Below, one piece after another: positions 27,161 to 34,298 of a stretch of DNA of 64,000 bases. This DNA comes from Oligella sp050920755 (GTDB lineage Bacteria > Pseudomonadota > Gammaproteobacteria > Burkholderiales > Burkholderiaceae_B), in NCBI RefSeq assembly GCF_050920755.1, contig NZ_CP158480.1, forward strand, positions 2,480,001-2,544,000. Direction: 5' to 3'. The translations under genes were made by a program, and so were the position numbers. The notes under the pieces were generated by a model. The model saw nothing but the letters and a program-made list of their open reading frames with translations, searched no databases and had not been told where the DNA came from. Numbering within the stretch: position 1 is the stretch's first letter; each line of letters opens with the position of its first letter.

Positions 27161-27649
27161 ATGTCATCTTACAGTTCAGAATTTAAAGCGCAGATCGTTA
27201 ATAAAATGATGCCACCGAATAACCAAAGTGTGGCTCAAATTAGCCGAGAAAGCGGTATTCACGTATCCACTTTATATAGTTGGAAAAAACAGCTACAAGC
27301 CAGAGGATTTGTTGTGCCTGCAAAAGAATCACGTCCTGACCAATGGGACACCAAGGCGAAGTTAGCCGCTATTATTCAAACAGCCAGTATGAACGAGGCC
27401 GAGCGGTCGAGTTATTGTCGCGAGCATGGTATCTATCCTGAGCAGTTAGATGCTTGGCGGGTCGAGATTGAAGCCTTCGATATGAAGGCAGGGCCTGTGA
27501 CTAAGGCGGTCTTAGCGGCTGAGCGTAAAAAGAGTCGTCAGCTAGAAAAAGAATTAAGACGTAAGGAGAAGGCCTTAGCTGAAACGGCTGCCTTATTGAC
27601 CTTATCAAAAAAAGCCCGGGCTATCTGGGGCAACGACGAGGAAGACTGA
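27161..27649 (+). CDS. IS3-family transposase OrfA (inner element)
   Basis: A 162-residue DNA-binding subunit with two helix-turn-helix regions: SVAQISRESGIHVSTLYSWKK and, near residue 90, SSYCREHGIYPEQLDAW. A charged coiled coil follows (KKSRQLEKELRRKEKALAE) that would contact OrfB. It is longer than typical OrfA proteins (about 90-100) because of the duplicated HTH. It ends 11 bp before orfB. Confidence 0.88.
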   Translation: MSSYSSEFKAQIVNKMMPPNNQSVAQISRESGIHVSTLYSWKKQLQARGFVVPAKESRPDQWDTKAKLAAIIQTASMNEAERSSYCREHGIYPEQLDAWRVEIEAFDMKAGPVTKAVLAAERKKSRQLEKELRRKEKALAETAALLTLSKKARAIWGNDEED

Positions 27650-27660
27650 TTCCTGAGCCG

Positions 27661-28716
27661 ATGAAACAGATAGCCGTGAACTTAATTGAAGAAGCTGTTA
27701 AGGCGGGAGCACGACGCCATCAAGCGTGCGACATCCTAGGCATTAGTTGTCGTACGTTATTGCGTTGGCAAGCGGCAGGTGACGACTTGGCCGATAAGCG
27801 TCGACAGACGAATAATCGTCACTATACGCATGCATTAACGCAAGAGGAAAAGCATCACATCCTTGCCCTATGTAATCAGCCGGAATATCAAAGCTTGCCA
27901 CCTTCTCAAATCGTACCTAAATTGGCTGATAAGGGGATTTATATTGCATCTGAATCTTCGTTTTACCGAGTCTTAAGAACGCATGGTCAGCTAAATCGCC
28001 GTGGTCGAGCACAGCCACCACGACAGGTGCCTAAGCCTATGTCGTGGGTAGCCACAGCACCTAATCAGGTATGGTCATGGGACATCACCTATCTGCCGAG
28101 TGCAATTCGTGGGCAGTTCTATCGCTTGTATATGACGATGGATATCTACAGTCGTCTGATTACTGGTTGGGAGATTCACCTAGAAGAGTCGGCTCAACAC
28201 GCAGCGACTCTGATCAGCAAGGCGTGCCTGAAACATGGTATCCGAAAAGACCAGCTTATCTTGCACTCAGATAATGGCAGTCCGATGAAAGGAGCTACCA
28301 TGCTAGCGACCTTGCAGAAGTTGGGCATTGTGCCTTCCTTTAGCCGCCCGTCGGTTAGTGATGATAATCCCTATTCTGAGTCACTGTTTAGAGCACTCAA
28401 ATACACACCGGCCTATCCTAATAAGCCTTTTACTAGCCTAGAACAGGCTCGTCAATGGGTGCATCAATTCGTCATCTGGTATAACACGCAACATTGCCAT
28501 AGTGGCATTCAGTTTGTCACGCCAGAGCAGCGTCATAGCGGACAGGATAACGCGATTTTAGCGCATCGCCGTGCCGTTTATGAAAAAGCCAAAGAAGCTA
28601 GACCTGAGCGTTGGAAAAACCGTTCTGTCCGCAATTGGAAACCGGTCAAAGAGGTCTGGCTAAACCCATCGAAGGAGAGTAGCGATTTAGAGAGACATGT
28701 CGTATTAGCAGCATAA
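27661..28716 (+). CDS. IS3-family transposase OrfB (inner element), intact DDE integrase
   Basis: A 351-residue rve-type integrase. An N-terminal HTH (ACDILGISCRTLLRWQ) is followed by the catalytic core with the full triad: WSWDITYLP, LHSDNGSPMKG and NPYSESLFRALKY. The C-terminal FVIWYNTQHCHSGIQFVTP is the usual family ending. There is no internal stop, so transposition by this copy is possible. Confidence 0.92.
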   Translation: MKQIAVNLIEEAVKAGARRHQACDILGISCRTLLRWQAAGDDLADKRRQTNNRHYTHALTQEEKHHILALCNQPEYQSLPPSQIVPKLADKGIYIASESSFYRVLRTHGQLNRRGRAQPPRQVPKPMSWVATAPNQVWSWDITYLPSAIRGQFYRLYMTMDIYSRLITGWEIHLEESAQHAATLISKACLKHGIRKDQLILHSDNGSPMKGATMLATLQKLGIVPSFSRPSVSDDNPYSESLFRALKYTPAYPNKPFTSLEQARQWVHQFVIWYNTQHCHSGIQFVTPEQRHSGQDNAILAHRRAVYEKAKEARPERWKNRSVRNWKPVKEVWLNPSKESSDLERHVVLAA

Positions 28717-28746
28717 CAAATCGGACAACTTGCTTGACAAACACCG

Positions 28747-28976
28747 GGACTGAAAGTCAAGGCATTCGTCTGAACTACATTCAGCCCGGCAAGCCCTATC
28801 AAAATGCCTATATTGAGCGATTTAACCGAACTGTCAGGGAGGAGCTTTTAAATATGTATATCTTTGACTCATTGGAGCAAGCTGAGTTGCTAGTCACCCA
28901 ATGGCAATGGCAGTATAATAACGTACGGCCTAACATGGCTATAGGAGGTGTACCCCCGCGACTTAAAGCGGCTTAA
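28747..28976 (+). pseudogene. IS3-family transposase OrfB, 3' part (outer element)
   Basis: Carries the last third of the outer element's OrfB: TESQGIRLNYIQPGKPYQNA, then YIERFNR with the catalytic Glu, and the closing WQWQYNNVRPNMAIGGVPP typical of the IS407 group. Its reading frame joins exactly to the 5' part at 27083. It cannot give a complete transposase. Confidence 0.9.
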
Positions 28977-29023
28977 AAGCCATATCATTCCACTAAAAGG
29001 TGTTCCTAAAAATGGGGGGACTA

Positions 29024-29125
29024 CATCTCGATGTGCTTGAGCGCTTGCCAACGCATAAGGCGAGGGATATTGCAGCGCTATTGCCACACAACTGGCAACC
29101 GCTCACGGCAACATCAAACAGCTAA
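29024..29125 (+). pseudogene. C-terminal remnant of an IS66-family transposase (TnpC)
   Basis: An open frame ending at a TAA reads HLDVLERLPTHKARDIAALL, then PHNWQP. This is the usual end of IS66 TnpC proteins (VLERLPT...ALLPHNW). Only about 33 codons remain, directly abutting the right end of the outer IS3-type element. The rest of the IS66 gene is not present to its left, so it was lost in a deletion or rearrangement. Confidence 0.65.
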
Positions 29126-29126
29126 G

Positions 29127-29163
29127 CAATTAAGGCTCCGAACAAAGTTCGGAGCCTTAATTG
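29127..29163. terminator. Perfect 17-bp inverted repeat with 3-base loop
   Basis: CAATTAAGGCTCCGAAC (29127-29143), loop AAA, then its exact complement (29147-29163). It lies one base after the IS66 TnpC remnant stop, so it could have ended that transcript, although only TTG follows the stem. It is the longest perfect palindrome I found in the window. Confidence 0.7.
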
Positions 29164-29179
29164 TTGAAAGATTCAATAT

Positions 29180-29758
29180 GTGTTCGTCGGACGCTTACCT
29201 TATAGTGGTGAAATTAGTCCTGCACCAGAAAACTTATTAAATCGAGACTTTGCATCCAAAGCTCCTAACGAGAAATGGTTAACAGATATCACTGAAATTC
29301 GTATACCGGCAGGTAAGGTGTATTTATCCGCCTTAGTTGATTGTTATGATGGCTTGATTACCAGCCGGTCGTTAGGAACCGGTCCTAACGCAACGTTAGT
29401 TAATTCGATGTTAAAGACAGCTATTTCTACACTCAATGCGAAAGAAAAACCGATGATACACAGTGATCGTGGCACACATTATCGTTGGCCTGAATGGATA
29501 AAGGTCGTCAATCAGGCAGGACTTGTACGCTCGATGTCACGCAAAGGTTGTTCGCCGGATAATGCAGCTTGTGAAGGTTTTTTTGGTCGCTTTAAGAATG
29601 AGTTTTTATACCATCGTGATTGGAGCCATGTTTCGATACCTGAAATCATCGAGCAAGTTGATACCTACATTCACTGGTACAATAAACAACGAATTAAAAA
29701 ATCTTTAGGCTATAGAAGTCCCATCAAATATCGTCAAGATATGGGGTTCATCGTATAA
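29180..29758 (+). pseudogene. IS3-family transposase OrfB remnant (third element), 5' end missing
   Basis: About 185 residues of an IS3-type integrase beginning at PYSGEISPAPENLL. The core is nearly complete: EKWLTDITEIRIP (first Asp), MIHSDRGTHYR (second Asp), NAACEGFFGRFKNEF (Glu), then WYNKQRIKKSLGYRSP. The HTH part and orfA are missing. Its right end is probably near 29790, where GTCCGCACCTCCA resembles an IS3-type terminal repeat and an hsdS sequence begins. The left side is fused to the IS66 debris. Confidence 0.85.
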
Positions 29759-29789
29759 TCAACCAGTCTAAGAAAACGTCCGCACCTCC

Positions 29790-30158
29790 AGAAAAGTAAA
29801 ATTTAATAGTATTCTTTATTCAACCGTAAGACCGAACCAATTGCACTATGGAATTATAAAAAAACAGCCTGATAATTTTTTAGTATCAACAGGCTTTGCG
29901 GTAATTGATGTTGATTTTGAGAAAGCAGTTCCTAATTACATTTATTATGTTCTGACGCAACAGGAAATTACAGAACATTTGCAAGCTATTGCAGAACAGA
30001 GTGTGTCAGCCTATCCTTCTATTAAGCCTTCAGATATTGAAAATTTAGAACTTCTTCTACCTGATAGAAAGACACAGGAAAAGATTATAAATATTCTTAA
30101 TTCAATTGATGAGAAAATACAACAGAATAATGAAATAAACAATAATTTAGCGGCTTAA
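29790..30158 (+). pseudogene. Inverted hsdS half-gene (one target recognition domain), 5' end cut by an IS
   Basis: In frame from the IS end the translation reads KVKFNSILYSTVRPNQLHYG and continues STGFAVI, a classic HsdS target recognition domain. It goes on through LPDRKTQEKIINILNSIDEK and INNNLAA to a stop. It lies opposite to hsdS, and the two stops overlap by 3-4 bp, tail to tail. The 16 bases encoding INNNL also occur in the central region of hsdS in inverted orientation and in the same frame. It encodes TRD1 plus the central conserved helix only. It is probably a silent cassette of a shuffling locus, now crippled by the IS. Confidence 0.8.
30135..30150 (+). repeat. Inverted repeat copy 1 (hsdS half-gene side)
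   Basis: ATAAACAATAATTTAG, encoding part of INNNL at the end of the conserved central helix. It is an exact inverted match to 30778-30793 inside hsdS. The 627 bp between the copies hold the second TRD of hsdS. Confidence 0.8.
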
Positions 30159-31294
30159 ATGTCGAGGTTAGAAACATCAAGTTCGCCGGACATAAGTTTG
30201 GGTAAGAGAGTGTCTCGAAGTCGCTCTAAACGACAAAGTTCATCGTAATTATTGCGAATAGCGGCATCTATTGGACTAACTAATGCTTCAAACTCATCAA
30301 GCTTTTCGGTTGATGGTATGAGGAGTGGAATTGCATTTAGGGAAGCTCTGTTGATTGAACCGAAAACAGTACCTTCTCCATTAAAAACATCTAACTGTTT
30401 TTTTAGATAGAACATTGTATAAAGCACGAATGATTGATGGTTGGTTTTTGAATGAATGGCTGCAAGTCCTCGACCAATGCAACAATCTGTATGAGCAACA
30501 TTAAGGTCCCCTACTGGGGCACGAACGCTCATCAATGTATCATTGGCGCAAGCCGTTCGCTTGGGTTCGGTTGTGAAAAGCCGAACAGATGGAAACCTAA
30601 ACCCAAACTCTGCACGACCTTGAAAGAAAATTGTGCCAATATTTGTCTCATTGTAACTACTTCCGCTGGGGGATTGACCCATAGTTATGTCAGCTATATC
30701 ACTTAAAGCGCCTTGTTTCCATTCTGAAGGAGCATTATCAACAAACATTTGCTGATATATAGCCCGTGCTTGCTGCTCTAAATTATTGTTTATCGCATTG
30801 TTCAAGGCAATCTTATCATCAAACAGCTTTAAAAATGAGCCGATTTTCTTTTGTTCATCCAAAGATGGCAAATCTATTTCTATAGCCTTAACAACATCTG
30901 TTTGTACACGTTGTCTACCTGATGAACCAACCATTGACTTAATTGCAATTTCACGAACAATCGGGCTACAAACATGATAATACAAATAATCTTCATCCAT
31001 CACGCCATCAATAGCACGAAAAACAATATATTCTGTGGAGCCAAAGCCAACTTCTCCATCCTTCAAGATATTTACTTTTGCAGTTTTTCCATTTTCCAAG
31101 CAAGGTGTAATACGCGCCATTATGGTATCACCATTTCTAAATTTTGTTCCCCCTCTAAATTCCCCGACTTCAAAGGAGGGAATATCACGATAAAAAGGTT
31201 GCAAGTTTTCCATTGAAACTTTCTTATATAAAGCACCCTTTTTTATTCTTTCTATCGGATTAAACAGGATAACTTCTGACAATTTAAACTTCAT
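30155..31294 (-). CDS. hsdS: Type I restriction-modification specificity subunit HsdS
   Basis: Determines the split DNA target of the HsdM methyltransferase. The 379 residues hold two target recognition domains with the usual duplicated layout. TRD1 is at about 1-150, then the central conserved helix (DEQKKIGSFLKLFDDKIAL, INNNLEQQARAIYQQMF). TRD2 starts WKQGALSDIADITMGQSPSG, and the C-terminal conserved helix ends RLRDTLLPKLMSGELDVSNL. The start overlaps the end of hsdM by 11 bp. It is AT-rich compared with flanking genes, a sign of transfer. An inverted half-gene lies directly downstream. Confidence 0.93.
   Translation of the reverse strand: MKFKLSEVILFNPIERIKKGALYKKVSMENLQPFYRDIPSFEVGEFRGGTKFRNGDTIMARITPCLENGKTAKVNILKDGEVGFGSTEYIVFRAIDGVMDEDYLYYHVCSPIVREIAIKSMVGSSGRQRVQTDVVKAIEIDLPSLDEQKKIGSFLKLFDDKIALNNAINNNLEQQARAIYQQMFVDNAPSEWKQGALSDIADITMGQSPSGSSYNETNIGTIFFQGRAEFGFRFPSVRLFTTEPKRTACANDTLMSVRAPVGDLNVAHTDCCIGRGLAAIHSKTNHQSFVLYTMFYLKKQLDVFNGEGTVFGSINRASLNAIPLLIPSTEKLDEFEALVSPIDAAIRNNYDELCRLERLRDTLLPKLMSGELDVSNLDI
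30778..30793 (-). repeat. Inverted repeat copy 2 (inside hsdS)
   Basis: The complement of this stretch is ATAAACAATAATTTAG, identical to 30135-30150, and it sits in the same codon phase in both genes. Recombination between the copies would exchange the second TRD between the two N-terminal halves. Confidence 0.8.
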
Positions 31295-32816
31295 ACCCTA
31301 TCGCCCCTAACTTCTTTCTGATTTCCTCTTCCAACTCACGCGACTTTTTAAACATATCTGAAAGCTCTGAAGTCAGTCTTGTCATCTTTTCTTCAAATGG
31401 CTCTCCGTCATCTTCTTGTTCTTCAATGCCAACGTATCGACCGGGAGTCAAGATATAATCTTGCTTTGCTATGTCTTCGATTGTAGCGATGGCAGAAAAG
31501 CCTTTTTTCTCTTCCAATACGCCATTTTGAAAATCTTCAAAGGTTTTTGCTAATAAGTCGATATCCCCAAGACTTCCGTCTTCTTGAATCCCTTCCGTAA
31601 AATCTCTATGTTTTCGATTAACCATATATCCCAATTTTCTGGCATCGATAAACAAGGTTTTCCCTTTCTGTTTTTTATTTTTTGTAATGAACCACAATGT
31701 CACAGGGATTGTAACGCTGTAAAACAACTGTGTCGGCAAAGCTACGATCCCTTCAATAAGGTCATCTTCTATAATCTTTTTTCTGATTTCCCCTTCTCCG
31801 GATGATTGAGAAGATAATGCACCATTAGCAAGTACTAAGCCTATTTTTCCATTAGGTGCTAAGTGATGAATCATATGCTGAATCCACGCATAGTTTGCAT
31901 TCCCTGCTGGTGGTACTCCATATTTCCATCGAACATCATCTTTTAATTTATCCGCTCCCCAATTAGATAAGTTAAATGGTGGATTTGCCATAATGAAATC
32001 CGATTTTAATGTTTTATGGAGATCATTAAAAAATGTATCGGCATGGTAGGAACCAAAATTAGCACCAATTCCTCTTATTGCCATATTCATTTTCGCCATC
32101 TTCCATGTGTCTGCATTGGACTCCTGACCATAAACAGAGATATTGCCTCGGTTGCCGCTGTGAGCCTGTACAAATTTTTCACTCTGTACAAACATACCTC
32201 CACTGCCGCAACATGGGTCATATACTCGACAATTATTGAACGGTTTCAATATGGCAACTATTGTTTTTACAATACTTGAAGGCGTATAAAATTCGCCACC
32301 CTTTGTCCCTTCATAGGCTGCAAACTGGGCAATACAATACTCATACGTCCTACCCAGCAAATCTTTACTTGCCTCTGTCCCATCCATTTTTACTTCATTA
32401 GTAAATAAATCAACAACCTCCCCCAAAACTCTTTTATCTAAATCAGGGCTGGCATAATTCTTGGGCAAAACAATTTTTAGGCTCGTATTTTCTTTTTCAA
32501 TCGCTCTCATGGCGTTATCAAGCACTATGCCAATTTCAGGTGTGTGTGCGGCGGAAGAAATCTTACTCCAACGGGCTTCTTCCGGTACAAAGAAAATATT
32601 TTCTTCCGCATAGGCATCTCTATCGTCTTCAAAGCCATCGCCTTCTTTTAGAAGTTCCTCGTAGCGTTTTTCAAATGCGCTGGATATATAGCGAAGAAAG
32701 ATAAGTCCAACAATGACCTTTCTATATTCAGCAGCAGGAATATGTCCCCAAAGCACACAAGCTGCATCCCAAATTTGTTTTTCAAAACCTATATTTGCAT
32801 TGTTTCTTACAGCCAT
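31284..32816 (-). CDS. hsdM: Type I DNA N6-adenine methyltransferase subunit HsdM
   Basis: A 510-residue methylation subunit. The N-terminal domain opens FEKQIWDAACVLWGHIPAAE. The SAM-binding motif DPCCGSGGMF lies near residue 197 and the catalytic NPPF near 277, the (D/N)PPF signature of N6-adenine methylases. It ends with a coiled-coil tail that contacts HsdS. With hsdS it forms a complete M2S methyltransferase. No hsdR is encoded on either side: ccsB lies upstream and IS debris downstream. Low GC marks it as acquired. Confidence 0.94.
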   Translation of the reverse strand: MAVRNNANIGFEKQIWDAACVLWGHIPAAEYRKVIVGLIFLRYISSAFEKRYEELLKEGDGFEDDRDAYAEENIFFVPEEARWSKISSAAHTPEIGIVLDNAMRAIEKENTSLKIVLPKNYASPDLDKRVLGEVVDLFTNEVKMDGTEASKDLLGRTYEYCIAQFAAYEGTKGGEFYTPSSIVKTIVAILKPFNNCRVYDPCCGSGGMFVQSEKFVQAHSGNRGNISVYGQESNADTWKMAKMNMAIRGIGANFGSYHADTFFNDLHKTLKSDFIMANPPFNLSNWGADKLKDDVRWKYGVPPAGNANYAWIQHMIHHLAPNGKIGLVLANGALSSQSSGEGEIRKKIIEDDLIEGIVALPTQLFYSVTIPVTLWFITKNKKQKGKTLFIDARKLGYMVNRKHRDFTEGIQEDGSLGDIDLLAKTFEDFQNGVLEEKKGFSAIATIEDIAKQDYILTPGRYVGIEEQEDDGEPFEEKMTRLTSELSDMFKKSRELEEEIRKKLGAIGYEV

Positions 32817-32901
32817 TATTTATTCACCATCCACTTCAAATTTCATTCTTTTTCAGCTTTTATCTAATAAAAACCGTATGCAAAACACTCAAAAATAAAT
32901 A

Positions 32902-32929
32902 AGCGCTGATGAACCCCATCATCAGCGCT
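32902..32929. terminator. Bidirectional terminator between ccsB and hsdM
   Basis: Perfect 11-bp arms AGCGCTGATGA and TCATCAGCGCT with a 6-base loop. AT-rich tracts flank both sides: ATTTTTATA on plus and TTATTTATTTTT on minus. It ends the resB-ccsB transcript before the hsd island. Confidence 0.85.
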
Positions 32930-32940
32930 ATTTTTATACC

Positions 32941-34287
32941 CTATAGCTCACCGTAGGAGTGTAAGCCGGAGAGGAAGATATTAACCCCCAAGAAAGCGAA
33001 GCTCGTGACCACCAGCCCCACTAAGGCCCAGTAAGCCATCACTTGACCACGCATACCCTTCATTAAACGTAAGTGCAGCCAAGCCGCATAGTTTAACCAG
33101 ACAATAAAGGCCCAGGTTTCCTTGGGATCCCATTGCCAGTAAGTACCCCACGCATCAGCCGCCCAGAAAGCGCCAAGTACAGTCGCAACGGTAAAGAACG
33201 CAAAGCCGATAGAGATAGCGCGATACATAATATCGTCCAGCACCTCAAAACTCGGCAAACGTTCGGCAATACGCTTACGCGCCAGTAAAATTCCCGCCAC
33301 AATCAGTACGCTCACACCAAAGTAAATAATCCAGACACCGTAATCACCACGGGAACTGAAAATCAAAGGCTCAGCCACCAAAGCGCCGCCCACCAACAAC
33401 AGCGGAATCATCGGGCGCCAGGATGTGGTGTCGCCATGCAGCTTCACCAGATAGGCAAAACCCACCATGGCAGCCAGCGCAAAGGTACCGTAACCGACGA
33501 AGTTTGCCGGCACGTGAAGCTTCATCCACCAACTGTTTAAAGCATTATTTAGAGGTTGAATGGTTGCCGCATCACGTAAAAAGGTGTACCACAATAAGAA
33601 AGTCACTGCCGATGCCACCACCAGCATCACAAAACCGCCTAATGCGCGTGTATTGTAGCGACGCTCATAGTACAAGTAAAAGAGCACGGTAATTAAACAG
33701 AAGAGAACAAACACCTCGTATAAATTACTGACCGGGATATGACCCATATCGAAGGCTATCAGGTGACTCTCACGCCAACGCACCAACATACCGATGGATC
33801 CCATCACCGTACCGACCCACGCAAAGGCAGGTCCCATCCAGCTGAGACGAGTACTGATTAAACCTAACCAATAGGCCACCGTGGACATAAAAAATAATGC
33901 ACACATCCACAACACGGCGGATTGTGAAGAAAGAAAGTACTTTAGGAAAAAGTTCGTATCGCCCTTGGATAAATCACCGCCATAAAGCAGTACCGCAAAA
34001 GCCGATAACGCAAAGCTCACAACCAGGTAATTACGTAATGGGCGCCATAACCAACCCACCCACACGATAGCAAAGGTAGAGCCAATCAGGATAACCTTTT
34101 CATAGATATCCATAGAATCCGACCACTCGACCAGAAAATAAATCGCAGCAGCCATCAAGACCAGGAAAAAGACAATATCGGTCCAGTTAAATCGACCGCC
34201 TTGACTCTCAGTCGCTACTTCAGCGGCGCCCTTTTCCCATTTGGCCGCTACCGAGGCAGCCTTTGATTGTGCTAGTGTTTGACTCAT
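32941..34287 (-). CDS. ccsB: System II cytochrome c biogenesis heme-handling protein (CcsA/ResC type)
   Basis: Polytopic inner-membrane protein of 448 residues. With ResB it carries heme across the membrane and attaches it to CXXCH motifs of apocytochromes. The periplasmic tryptophan-rich WWD segment is clear: WAADAWGTYWQWDPKETWAF near residue 380. Conserved flanking histidines and about eight membrane segments accompany it. Naming is inconsistent: profile databases call this protein CcsB, whereas Bordetella literature uses CcsA. It lies 11 bp after resB and is translated from the same mRNA. Confidence 0.93.
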   Translation of the reverse strand: MSQTLAQSKAASVAAKWEKGAAEVATESQGGRFNWTDIVFFLVLMAAAIYFLVEWSDSMDIYEKVILIGSTFAIVWVGWLWRPLRNYLVVSFALSAFAVLLYGGDLSKGDTNFFLKYFLSSQSAVLWMCALFFMSTVAYWLGLISTRLSWMGPAFAWVGTVMGSIGMLVRWRESHLIAFDMGHIPVSNLYEVFVLFCLITVLFYLYYERRYNTRALGGFVMLVVASAVTFLLWYTFLRDAATIQPLNNALNSWWMKLHVPANFVGYGTFALAAMVGFAYLVKLHGDTTSWRPMIPLLLVGGALVAEPLIFSSRGDYGVWIIYFGVSVLIVAGILLARKRIAERLPSFEVLDDIMYRAISIGFAFFTVATVLGAFWAADAWGTYWQWDPKETWAFIVWLNYAAWLHLRLMKGMRGQVMAYWALVGLVVTSFAFLGVNIFLSGLHSYGEL

Positions 34288-34298
34288 GTTAATTACCC

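Larger units (their letters stand above)
27084..28746 (+). mobile_element. Second IS3-family element nested in the first, apparently intact
   Basis: About 1.66 kb. Near the ends, TGTCACACTAGTTGTCTGAT (left) and the complement of the right end, TGTCAAGCAAGTTGTCCGAT, match at 16 of 20 positions. GGAC flanks both sides (27080-27083 and 28747-28750), a 3-4 bp target duplication typical of IS3-family elements. Both transposase genes are open, so the element may still be mobile. Confidence 0.88.
26157..29023 (+). mobile_element. IS3-family element (IS407-like), interrupted by a second IS
   Basis: The ends resemble each other as imperfect inverted repeats: TACTCCCC...AACACC...AGTGGAA on the left matches TAGTCCCC...AACACC...AGTGGAA on the complement of the right end. 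The element carries orfA and an orfB cut in two by the inner element at 27084-28746. Without the insert it would be about 1.2 kb, a normal IS3-family size. No target duplication is seen at the outer ends, so one flank was probably rearranged. The ends are accurate to a few bases. Confidence 0.75.
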
